This document shows, piece after piece, positions 23,581-30,267 of a stretch of 62,075 nt of DNA. The notes beneath the pieces were generated by a model, which was given only the letters and a program-made list of their open reading frames with translations, had not been told where the DNA came from and did no database searches. Source of the DNA: a virus; the IMG/VR virus record IMGVR_UViG_3300009176_000031, positions 1 to 62,075 of that record; one strand, 5' to 3'. The translations under genes were made by a program, and so were the position numbers. Every line of letters begins with the position of its first letter. The stretch's first letter is position 1.

Positions 23581-23928
23581 GTGACAACGGAAAACAGCAA
23601 GAGAACTCGCGTCTGCATCGCATGTAAGACAACCATCGCCGGTAAAGTACACGTTCACATCCCTAAGACAAGCGGTAGCGGTGGAGGTGCAAACCTCTGC
23701 ACAGACTGTGGCGACAAGGTAATGGAGTTGTATCTCTCCAAGGTTCGCCGTAATCACCAAGAGACAGCATCGTTCCGTGGATTCATTCAATTCACTAGGG
23801 ACAAGTACAAGGTCGTCAGTCCTAAGGCGTCCGTCACCTACAGTAGCCTGATTGCCTCCCTTGAGAGCGGATCGCTCTCGGTTGAGGATTTGCTCAAGGT
23901 GCTTGAACAGGTTACCCGTAGTGACTAA
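23581..23928 (+). CDS. Zinc-ribbon protein, 115 aa, GTG start
   Basis: GTG 23581, with GAGGACAG upstream. CIAC at residues 12-15 and CTDC near 39-42 form a zinc site around a Gly-rich turn. The C-terminal half has helices (LIASLESGSLSVEDLLKVLE). It is the first gene after promoter 4. It could bind nucleic acid, but the ligand is unknown. Confidence 0.75.
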   Translation: MTTENSKRTRVCIACKTTIAGKVHVHIPKTSGSGGGANLCTDCGDKVMELYLSKVRRNHQETASFRGFIQFTRDKYKVVSPKASVTYSSLIASLESGSLSVEDLLKVLEQVTRSD

Positions 23929-24043
23929 GCAGCGCCGCCTACAAAAGCGCGTTGTCAAAATCAAGAAGAAGAGCGGGGGATTTGTTGACCCTCCTGTTTC
24001 CTTCCGCGACCCCATCGTTACTCCCAAGCCGAAAGGCCGCTAA
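23921..24043 (+). CDS. Very basic 40-aa protein, GTG start
   Basis: The GTG at 23921 overlaps the previous stop. The product MTKQRRLQKRVVKIKKKSGG then FVDPPVSFRDPIVTPKPKGR is one-third Lys/Arg. It shares TAATG with the next gene. It may bind nucleic acid or polyanions. Confidence 0.6.
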   Translation: MTKQRRLQKRVVKIKKKSGGFVDPPVSFRDPIVTPKPKGR

Positions 24044-24402
24044 TGACTGATGAAACCCCTCCTGTAGAGGATCAAGTAGACGAAGCCTACGACGGTATCC
24101 TCGACGAAGCCAAAGACGAAATCATGGAGGTTGTAAACGACCTCCGTAACACAGCCGCTCGCGTTAAGCACGGCGAGGCAGATGCAGAACAGAGTGACTT
24201 GTTCTTCTCTACTCTGGATCAGGTTTTCTCCGAATGGACTGAGTTGGTGATTAACCTTTTCTTGGAGAGAGATGAACCCTCAGATAGTGAAAGGGCATTG
24301 AATCTGTACTCGCTTATCGACATTAGCCGAGCACTACTAGACCAGCCGACAATGACCGAGGTAGCACTAGAGCAAATGAAGAACGAAGAGAGGAATGAGT
24401 AA
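24043..24402 (+). CDS. Acidic helical protein, 119 aa
   Basis: Starts MTDETPPVEDQVDEAYDGIL. Almost entirely helical and acidic, with segments EIMEVVNDLRNTAARV and SRALLDQPTMTEVALEQ. It lies between a very basic 40-aa gene and the overprinted HNH pair; its last eight bases overlap the HNH start. The function is unknown. Confidence 0.7.
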   Translation: MTDETPPVEDQVDEAYDGILDEAKDEIMEVVNDLRNTAARVKHGEADAEQSDLFFSTLDQVFSEWTELVINLFLERDEPSDSERALNLYSLIDISRALLDQPTMTEVALEQMKNEERNE

Positions 24403-25162
24403 CAATGACACCGGAAACGACGAATCCGTCGGAGCAGGACAGGATCAATCGCCTACAGGAAGCAGTAGCGGCGAAACTCAGGGAACAGGGGCACGTAGTG
24501 AACCTTCAAAAGAATACTGCGTCTCCTGCGCCCGAGGATTCCAATGGGAATGCGGGCACGAAGAAAAACTCCACTCTAACTTCGACGCAGCATGGTCGTC
24601 TGACTCGTCTGCGGACCAGGAAGATGAGGGGTCAGACTCTTACCGAAGCGGAATTCACAGAGGGGGTTCTACTAGAGAGGATGCTAGAGAAGGCGTATAC
24701 ACCGGGGATCGGACGGACTCCGGTATTCCACTTCATCACCAGCACGAAGGTTCCGAAGCCGAAGCAGAAGAGGACGAAGAAGGCTACGAAAACGAATCCG
24801 ACCTCATCGCCCGTAGCCAATCCGGTAAGCGAACCCGTCGTTTCAAAAACGACGCAGCCCTCAGGGATCAACAGTCTACAGGACGGAAACGAGCTTCTCG
24901 TCTCTACCCGCTCGACCCTGATGCTGACTGTGAATGGGCAGGAATTACCAATGCCGGTGGAGGTCAATATCCTATTGAGGGTTGCGGAGGTAACAGTAAA
25001 CGCCCTGTAGCAAAGCAGGAATGTAGGCATCACGGTCCTGATAAAAACACCCTCAACAACGAGCCGGGTAATGTTCATAGGATTTGTGTTACGTGTCATA
25101 ATCGTTGGCACGCGCTTAACGACAAGGGCTATGTTTGGGGCTCCAAGACAAGGGGGGACTGA
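24395..25162 (+). CDS. HNH endonuclease-like protein with disordered middle
   Basis: A 255-aa protein. An N-terminal CVSCARGFQWECGH motif (about residues 42-55) suggests a zinc knuckle, and residues 60-170 are Ser/Glu-rich and probably disordered. The C-terminus has CGGNSKRPVAKQECRHHGPD, then GNVHRICVTCHNRWHALND, an HNH/treble-clef nuclease core with paired Cys. HNH proteins nick or cut DNA and in phages often act in packaging or intergenic homing. The first 80% of the gene also carries a second long ORF in another frame (24405-25010). Confidence 0.8.
   Translation: MSNNDTGNDESVGAGQDQSPTGSSSGETQGTGARSEPSKEYCVSCARGFQWECGHEEKLHSNFDAAWSSDSSADQEDEGSDSYRSGIHRGGSTREDAREGVYTGDRTDSGIPLHHQHEGSEAEAEEDEEGYENESDLIARSQSGKRTRRFKNDAALRDQQSTGRKRASRLYPLDPDADCEWAGITNAGGGQYPIEGCGGNSKRPVAKQECRHHGPDKNTLNNEPGNVHRICVTCHNRWHALNDKGYVWGSKTRGD
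24405..25010 (+). CDS. Overprinted ORF inside the HNH gene, 201 aa
   Basis: A second open frame, +1 to the HNH gene, starting at ATG 24405 with GAGAGG 11 bases upstream, a better spacing than the HNH start enjoys. The protein begins MTPETTNPSEQDRINRLQEA, then an amphipathic helix (AVAAKLREQGHVVNLQK), LTEAEFTEGVLLERMLEKAY, a Lys/Thr-rich linker and a hydrophobic C-terminus (MPVEVNILLRVAEVTVNAL). Both frames look protein-like, so this may be genuine dual coding. Alternatively only one is translated; the HNH motif favours the other frame in the 3' part. Confidence 0.5.
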   Translation: MTPETTNPSEQDRINRLQEAVAAKLREQGHVVNLQKNTASPAPEDSNGNAGTKKNSTLTSTQHGRLTRLRTRKMRGQTLTEAEFTEGVLLERMLEKAYTPGIGRTPVFHFITSTKVPKPKQKRTKKATKTNPTSSPVANPVSEPVVSKTTQPSGINSLQDGNELLVSTRSTLMLTVNGQELPMPVEVNILLRVAEVTVNAL

Positions 25163-25383
25163 TGCCACGCAACGTAGACTTGCGATCCGTGATTTTGAAT
25201 ATTGAAGAGGACGGATTAGGTACTGTCCTCTATGAGATGAAAGCGCTCATCGATAAGTTTGAGCGTACTGTAGGAGATGAAGAGATTTACAGGGGGCACG
25301 TCCAAATGATGTGCCTACCTGTAAGTCATGGTGATTTTTACCTTTGGATAGGAGGACAGACAAACGGTGAATGCAACTGCTAG
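25162..25383 (+). CDS. Small hypothetical protein, 73 aa
   Basis: ATG 25162 overlaps the HNH stop and is preceded by AGGGGGG. The product has a helical N-terminal half (ILNIEEDGLGTVLYEMKALI) and a C-terminal beta-like segment ending GGQTNGECNC. No known function. Confidence 0.7.
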   Translation: MPRNVDLRSVILNIEEDGLGTVLYEMKALIDKFERTVGDEEIYRGHVQMMCLPVSHGDFYLWIGGQTNGECNC

Positions 25384-25612
25384 AATGGCTTTGGCTAGAA
25401 CGATTCCGTTAACGCGCCGGTGTAGGTGTTTGGGGGAAACACTAGAACGAGCGCGAAGAATGAACGAAATGGGTATGTGGTGCGGTAGAGAGGCCGACGA
25501 AGAGGATGGATTATGCGAGGTCTGCCGGTTCGGTTGTAAGCCTAACAGGGCTCACGTCTGTACGCTGGAAGAAGTGAGGTTGCGTGATATGGCAATCGAT
25601 AGTCCATCTTAG
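25367..25612 (+). CDS. Small zinc-binding protein, 81 aa, GTG start
   Basis: GTG 25367, with GGAGGA upstream and overlapping the previous gene. It has multiple Cys: CRC (19-21), C at 39, CEVC (50-53), C at 57 and C at 65, suggesting one or two zinc sites. It is the last gene before promoter 5. Confidence 0.65.
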   Translation: MNATARMALARTIPLTRRCRCLGETLERARRMNEMGMWCGREADEEDGLCEVCRFGCKPNRAHVCTLEEVRLRDMAIDSPS

Positions 25613-25646
25613 ACTCATATGGCATACAAATAGTTTGCCTAAAGCC

Positions 25647-25675
25647 TTGACAGCGGATACACTTTGTGCTATGAT
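25647..25675 (+). promoter_or_regulatory. Early promoter 5 (leaderless)
   Basis: TTGACA (25647-25652), a 17-base spacer and TATGAT (25670-25675). The expected transcription start is at about 25682, the A of the nuclease ATG, so the mRNA would be leaderless. Confidence 0.8.
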
Positions 25676-25681
25676 GGATGC

Positions 25682-26572
25682 ATGCCAGTGAGAGAACCAA
25701 TCATCGTTAGTAATAGCGAGGCTCTCGCTTGGCTACGTTGCCGCCGTCAGTACTACTACAACTATGACTTAGCGTTGGAACCTGTCACACAACCGGGTTA
25801 CTTCTTTAAGGGAAATCTCGTCCACGCGGCCCATGAGAGATACTACAAGGCCCTACAGAGCGGCCAGGGGCACGCCCAGGCGGTTCAGGCGGGCAACGAG
25901 GCGTTCCAGGTAGCGCTTGAGAAAGACACCGGCGATAACCTAGGGGACATTGGTACTCTCAAAACAGTAATGAAGAGATACTGGAATGAGGTAGCGGCGA
26001 ATGACGACTGGCAGATTCTTGCGGTCGAAAAGAACTATAACCTACCTCTCACACCCGATTTCTCATTCGGCTTTAAACCCGACCTCATTGCCAATATCGA
26101 TGGACTCGTCACAATTGTGGACCACAAAAACGTCTACGATTTCTGGCACCGTCGTGAGTTGGACTTGGACCCACAAAGCCGAAAGTACATGGCTGCGCTC
26201 ATCGGCCTCGGTAAAGGCGTTGATCGAGTCATGCACAACCAAACTCGATACCGTCTACTCAAAACAAGAACCCAGTCCACCGAAGAGTTATTCCGGCGTG
26301 ACTACGCTACGCCAAACGCTGATGAACGCCGGGGTATGCTCTCAGAACAAATAAAAGTTACGATGCAAGTAGCCAAGCATCGACAACTAGACATTGAGGC
26401 TAGAGAGAGGGAAAGTCTCCGAGTACTTAACAAGCAGGTTTGCGAAAAGTGTGTGTTCGCAGAACTGTGTTACACGGAATTGCGAGGTGGTCAGATCGAG
26501 ACAATGAAACAACTAGACTTCAAACCAAACACCTACGTGCTTGAGCACAGGGATCAAGAGGGTGCTGCGTGA
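25682..26572 (+). CDS. PD-(D/E)XK exonuclease, Cas4/RecB-like with Fe-S cysteines
   Basis: A 296-aa protein from ATG 25682, chosen because the -10 box ends six bases upstream. Nuclease residues are E116, D134 (GFKPDLIANIDG) and D147-x-K149 (TIVDHKN). C20 together with C254, C257 and C263 (CEKCVFAELC) forms the four-Cys set that binds a 4Fe-4S cluster in AddB/Cas4-type nucleases. It heads a recombination operon with a Sak4-like ATPase and an SSB-like protein, so it probably resects DNA ends to make single strands for annealing. No CRISPR array is present, so a Cas4 role in immunity is unlikely. Confidence 0.9.
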   Translation: MPVREPIIVSNSEALAWLRCRRQYYYNYDLALEPVTQPGYFFKGNLVHAAHERYYKALQSGQGHAQAVQAGNEAFQVALEKDTGDNLGDIGTLKTVMKRYWNEVAANDDWQILAVEKNYNLPLTPDFSFGFKPDLIANIDGLVTIVDHKNVYDFWHRRELDLDPQSRKYMAALIGLGKGVDRVMHNQTRYRLLKTRTQSTEELFRRDYATPNADERRGMLSEQIKVTMQVAKHRQLDIEARERESLRVLNKQVCEKCVFAELCYTELRGGQIETMKQLDFKPNTYVLEHRDQEGAA

Positions 26573-26706
26573 CAAACAAAGAGAGATTGGAGATTTACCT
26601 ACGACAAGTTACTGGCCCAAAGTATGTAGATGGGTTTGCTAGGATTACTCCAAAGCAACGTAAGCGCATCCGTCTCCATGACAATAAGGCAAGAGGTAAT
26701 CAGTGA
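26569..26706 (+). CDS. Small basic protein, 45 aa, GTG start
   Basis: GTG 26569 overlaps the nuclease stop, and its own stop overlaps the next GTG. The product MTNKERLEIYLRQVTGPKYV then DGFARITPKQRKRIRLHDNK is strongly basic. It resembles the small Lys/Arg proteins (P.Q.RR..H...) often seen beside actinophage nucleases. The function is unknown. Confidence 0.65.
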   Translation: MTNKERLEIYLRQVTGPKYVDGFARITPKQRKRIRLHDNKARGNQ

Positions 26707-27512
26707 CAGTGATTGAAGTCCCTAACGTCCCACAGATTGTGACGGACGGTGTAACCGAACCGGAGGATCAAGTCCTCCTAAGACTACTCGACAGTATCGC
26801 CCCTGTAGGGGAGCGAAGCAGGTGGACAAAGGTTCTGATTTATGGGGACCTTGGAACGGGTAAAACGGTGTGGGCTGGTAACAGCCCGAACCCGTTGCTT
26901 GTTGCTATCGAGGTCGGTGCCAAGAGCCTCTTGAATCACTCAGAAACTCGTGACGTAGAGGTAATGGAGTTCCGTAGTGTCAAGCAGGTTGAGGCATTAG
27001 CAGGTAAACTACAGGAAGGGAAACTAGGACAGTTTGACACCATCATCCTCGATACCTTTTCAGAATTACAACGTCTCGTCCTCGACAATCATCTTGCGGA
27101 TGGACACCGACGCGATCCAGATAAGTCTCTTTATACTCCCCTTGGCAAAGACTATCAGACTAATGGCGAGCATATGCGACGAATCGCTGCCGCGTTTCGG
27201 GACGTACCCCGCAATGTTATCTTCACCTCACACGAAAAAGAGGACAAAAACGAAGAGACTGGTGCGGTTTATCTCCGTCCCGATCTGGCACCGAAAGTCG
27301 CTAAGACTCTCGGGGGGTATGTGGACTTGGTTGGTCGCATCACCTCAAACATGGCAGAAGATGCAGAGTCCTTCGAATCCGAAGTAAGGATTCGTCCGAC
27401 AAACAGGATCATGGCAAAGACTCGCATCATGCCTCTGCCTACAGTTATGAAGAACTCCAGTTTTATGACAGTCTATGAAGCCAACTTGGCGCAAATTGAA
27501 AGGGAAAACTAA
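26703..27512 (+). CDS. RecA-fold ATPase, Sak4-like single-strand annealing protein
   Basis: A 269-aa protein. Walker A is GDLGTGKT (48-55), with a Walker B-like strand TIILDTFSE ending near D117, followed by NVIFTSHEKEDKNEETG, a sensor region typical of the phage AAA_24/Sak4 family. It overlaps the small basic gene upstream by four bases and the SSB-like gene downstream by one. With the exonuclease before it and the SSB after it, it likely forms a phage recombination system. Confidence 0.85.
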   Translation: MTVIEVPNVPQIVTDGVTEPEDQVLLRLLDSIAPVGERSRWTKVLIYGDLGTGKTVWAGNSPNPLLVAIEVGAKSLLNHSETRDVEVMEFRSVKQVEALAGKLQEGKLGQFDTIILDTFSELQRLVLDNHLADGHRRDPDKSLYTPLGKDYQTNGEHMRRIAAAFRDVPRNVIFTSHEKEDKNEETGAVYLRPDLAPKVAKTLGGYVDLVGRITSNMAEDAESFESEVRIRPTNRIMAKTRIMPLPTVMKNSSFMTVYEANLAQIEREN

Positions 27513-27985
27513 TGACAACCGACCCTCTGATGGATGACGCGATGACTGATGACGTGGCGGGTTTCTTCTCCGACCTCGGACTAGACGACGCTCCTGACAA
27601 CCCCAACTATGTTCCTGATGGGAAGTACCACGCTTTTCTCTTCGGAGTGAAGCCCTTCAAGAAGAACGACAACGGAGTCGAGAAGAAGAAGCTTATCTTC
27701 TCGTACAAGATTGACGACCCGAACGCCAATGAGTACAATGGCAAGAAGATTGACGTGTGGCGTGAGGCTAACGCTGACGACGACCCTGGTACGAAGGCGT
27801 GGCTCAAGAGAGACCTTAAGGAACTCGGTGTTCCCGAAGGACGTATGGCTGGCCTGCGCTTTGCCGACATTATCGGTGAGCGTGTCACCATCAAGGTGAA
27901 GAACAACGGGCAGTACACGAACATCAACGAAATCAAGCGTGAAACTGAGGGAGCGGGTTCGGCTAACGACGAGCCCGACTTCTAA
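27512..27985 (+). CDS. Single-strand DNA-binding-like protein
   Basis: A 157-aa protein with an OB-like beta-rich core (KYHAFLFGVKPFKKNDNGVE, FADIIGERVTIKVKNNGQYT) and an acidic tail ending DEPDF, the usual SSB tip that recruits partners. It is adjacent to the Sak4-like ATPase, a very common pairing. It resembles the DUF669/DUF2815-type phage SSB-like families. It is followed by a terminator. Confidence 0.8.
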   Translation: MTTDPLMDDAMTDDVAGFFSDLGLDDAPDNPNYVPDGKYHAFLFGVKPFKKNDNGVEKKKLIFSYKIDDPNANEYNGKKIDVWREANADDDPGTKAWLKRDLKELGVPEGRMAGLRFADIIGERVTIKVKNNGQYTNINEIKRETEGAGSANDEPDF

Positions 27986-27993
27986 TTAGAACG

Positions 27994-28033
27994 CCCCTAC
28001 AGAGGTTTCCGGTTGTTCCGTCCTCTGTAGGGG
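27994..28033 (+). terminator. Terminator of recombination operon, built from the CTACAG motif
   Basis: CCCCTACAGAGG (27994-28005) and CCTCTGTAGGGG (28022-28033) form a perfect 12-bp stem with a 16-base loop, nine bases after the SSB stop. The following TCTAAAC is a weak T-tract. Both arms are full copies of the motif spread over the window. Confidence 0.7.
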
Positions 28034-28082
28034 TCTAAACTGGACCGGCGCCTTAGGTGTTTCCTCCGGCCAGAGTAAACGG

Positions 28083-28165
28083 CACCGGGTTGAATCTCGA
28101 TGAGTAAATCACAGGCTTGAAAGTCGAGAAGGTGGATCGCTGGAACGGTCCTCCTAAACCCGGTG
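28083..28165 (+). other. Structured element with 9-bp closing stem, next to tRNA
   Basis: CACCGGGTT (28083-28091) pairs with AACCCGGTG (28157-28165). The interior contains GGCTTGAAAGTC, like a Ser anticodon arm (CTTGAAA loop), but no T-arm (GGTTCRAAUCC) can be formed. It may be a decayed tRNA-Ser or another structured RNA. Confidence 0.4.
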
Positions 28166-28172
28166 TTCTCCT

Positions 28173-28246
28173 GCCCTCGTATTCCAACCGGCAGAGAAAC
28201 TTCCCTTAAAAGGAAGCAAGTGTGGGTTCAACTCCCACCGAGGGCA
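28173..28246 (+). tRNA. Putative tRNA-Leu (UAA)
   Basis: Acceptor GCCCTCG/CGAGGGC, a short D-stem, anticodon arm CTTCC-CTTAAAA-GGAAG with anticodon TAA, T-arm GTGGG-TTCAACT-CCCAC, discriminator A. The variable region is only five bases, whereas bacterial leucine tRNAs normally have a long variable arm, so charging identity is uncertain. No encoded CCA. Confidence 0.75.
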
Positions 28247-28269
28247 CGCTATTCTAATTAAAGGAGAGC

Positions 28270-28353
28270 ATGATGCGTTTCGACGGCTACTGGGTCTTAG
28301 CTCTTATTGTTGGGTTCCTTCTAGGTGTAGTGGTGATGATCGCTTTCCGGTAG
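28270..28353 (+). CDS. 27-aa membrane peptide between two tRNAs
   Basis: ATG 28270 with AAGGAGAG just upstream and stop TAG at 28351. The product MMRFDGYWVLALIVGFLLGV then VVMIAFR is a single transmembrane helix with a charged N-terminus. It occupies almost the whole gap between the tRNA genes. It could be a small membrane toxin or regulator, but the function is unknown. Confidence 0.6.
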   Translation: MMRFDGYWVLALIVGFLLGVVVMIAFR

Positions 28354-28360
28354 TACATAT

Positions 28361-28433
28361 GCCCCTATAACTCAGTTGGTAGAGTAGCGGACTTTTAATC
28401 CGCGAGTCGTCCGTTCGAGTCGGACTGGGGGCA
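28361..28433 (+). tRNA. tRNA-Lys (UUU)
   Basis: Acceptor GCCCCTA/TGGGGGC, D-arm ACTC-AGTTGGTA-GAGT, anticodon arm GCGGA-CTTTTAA-TCCGC, T-arm GTCCG-TTCGAGT-CGGAC, discriminator A. A complete cloverleaf, no encoded CCA. It probably supports translation of AAA codons. Confidence 0.93.
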
Positions 28434-28509
28434 CGCTACTCATCGTCTTTTTAAGCCAAGGTTGTCTAGACCCAGCGGCCTTTCCTTAAACAGATAGGGA
28501 AGAGGACGT

Positions 28510-30267
28510 GTGTTGCCAAACATAGAGCCAAACTTTGGCTTAGAACATTACCTCACAACGATCTTTGAAACCACGGAGGGTTATGTCTATTTAGCAACTA
28601 AGGATCAGGAAACATCGGCTTGGGATCAATCCTTCTTTCAGTGGCCTGAGCAGCGTTCCCTGGTAGAAGAGTTTATCGTAGGTAAAGGGCAAGCGACCAA
28701 TGTGTATATGGCGCCTGCTCTTTTTTCTTCCCCTAGTAGCAAGAAACATTTTGTCAAGGGTAGCCATGTGTATTGGGCTGACTTCGATGGGAACATTCCA
28801 TCTGAACAGCACCTTATCGATAGTGGTATTCCAGCGCCGACGTTGAGGGTCCGTTCTTCTACAGAGGACCATGAACATTGGTACTGGCGATCAGAAGAGT
28901 TTAACACAAGTACTAAGGACATTGACGGGGTAAACAGGTCCTTAGCGATTACCCTTGGCGCGGATATGTCGGGGTGGGACGCGGATCAGGTTCTCCGGCC
29001 ACCTTTTACGACAAACTTCAAGAACTCCCTTCGGGTCGATTTAATCGAGGTAAACAACAATTCCATACCTCGCCAGCGATTTACACAACTCGATGTAAGT
29101 CCTGAGACAACCTTTGAGGAATTCGATGAGAATTCCGTTGAGCCCTTACAGTATATCGTGGGTCGTTACAACTTCACACAATACGAACTGGATCGTATGG
29201 CTCCGACTCCAAAGGGAGACAAGTCAGATCGTATCTATGAAATTGCACAATTCTGCGCCGAAAAAGGTATGGCCGACAAAGAGATATTTTCGGTTGTATA
29301 CTGGGCAGATAAACGAGTGGCGAAGTTCTCGGAACGTACTGACAAGATACATATGTATAGCGTCCTTGTCGCAAGGGCGAGGGCTAAGCACCCGCTAAAG
29401 AGCACAATTATCGGGTTTGAGTTCCGTACAGCATCGGAGATTCTCAATGACCCTGTTGAAATCGAATGGCAAATTGAAGGACTTCTACAACGATCTGGAA
29501 TTATGCTTCTGGCTGGTTCTCCTGGCGTTGGTAAGTCGCAGATTTCTATGAGAGCACTCATGGCTATGGCTATGGGACAAGAGAAATTCCTAGGGCTTCC
29601 CCTACAGGAAGGGTGTCAACCGGCTATCTTCTTCTCCTTGGAGATGCCCACTGTAGAGTTGAAGATTCTCTTTCAATCAATGCTTAAGAGCATGACACAG
29701 GATGAACGAAATACATTAGACAAGTACTTGTTGTGGCACGATGCAGGATTGCCTATCAACTTCCGTGACCCGTTGGTAAGGCAGAGAGTGGAGAAATCCA
29801 TAGAGGAAAATGGCATCCAGACTCTTGCAATCGACTCTCTTAGCAAAATGGGGATTCGTAAGATGCAGGATGAGGAAGCGATTATTGAAATGATGGAGTG
29901 GTTTGACCATGTACGTTTTACTTACAATACTTCAATTTGGGTTATTCATCACAATCGTAAGGCTAACTCTGACAGGAAAGCCGATACGCTGGATGACGTA
30001 TATGGTTCTCGCTTCCTCACAGCAGGCGCTACTAGTATCGTTACTATGGATCGAAATGGTAAAAAGGATCTAGCCAAACTCAGGTTTGAGAAGATTCGTA
30101 CTGCACCCGAGAAAGCACCTATGACGGTTCGTAGACAGCCCCATAACCTCGACTTCATGGTTGAGGGAATACAGTCTATGCCTGACGTTGTTGAAGCGGA
30201 GTTAGATTCTCAAATCGATTTGGATGAGGAAGTATCCTCCGAAGTGGACTTCAATGGCGATCTCTAA
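28510..30267 (+). CDS. Primase-helicase (PrimPol-like N-terminus plus RepA-like ATPase)
   Basis: A 585-aa protein from GTG 28510. The N-terminal domain has VYWADFDG (D91, D93) and EHWYWR near 122-127, resembling the acidic-pair and His motifs of virus-type PrimPol primases. The C-terminal RecA-fold has Walker A GSPGVGKS (336-343), FFSLEMP near 374-380, Walker B LAIDSL (D442) and WVIHHNRK near 475, as in RepA/AAA_25 replicative helicases. It likely unwinds DNA and primes synthesis at the fork. It overlaps the polymerase gene by 11 bases. Confidence 0.85.
   Translation: MLPNIEPNFGLEHYLTTIFETTEGYVYLATKDQETSAWDQSFFQWPEQRSLVEEFIVGKGQATNVYMAPALFSSPSSKKHFVKGSHVYWADFDGNIPSEQHLIDSGIPAPTLRVRSSTEDHEHWYWRSEEFNTSTKDIDGVNRSLAITLGADMSGWDADQVLRPPFTTNFKNSLRVDLIEVNNNSIPRQRFTQLDVSPETTFEEFDENSVEPLQYIVGRYNFTQYELDRMAPTPKGDKSDRIYEIAQFCAEKGMADKEIFSVVYWADKRVAKFSERTDKIHMYSVLVARARAKHPLKSTIIGFEFRTASEILNDPVEIEWQIEGLLQRSGIMLLAGSPGVGKSQISMRALMAMAMGQEKFLGLPLQEGCQPAIFFSLEMPTVELKILFQSMLKSMTQDERNTLDKYLLWHDAGLPINFRDPLVRQRVEKSIEENGIQTLAIDSLSKMGIRKMQDEEAIIEMMEWFDHVRFTYNTSIWVIHHNRKANSDRKADTLDDVYGSRFLTAGATSIVTMDRNGKKDLAKLRFEKIRTAPEKAPMTVRRQPHNLDFMVEGIQSMPDVVEAELDSQIDLDEEVSSEVDFNGDL

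Noticed and set aside
25682-26572. Cas4 of a CRISPR system
   Set aside because: There are no cas1/cas2 genes and no repeat-spacer array anywhere in the window; neighbours are phage recombination genes.
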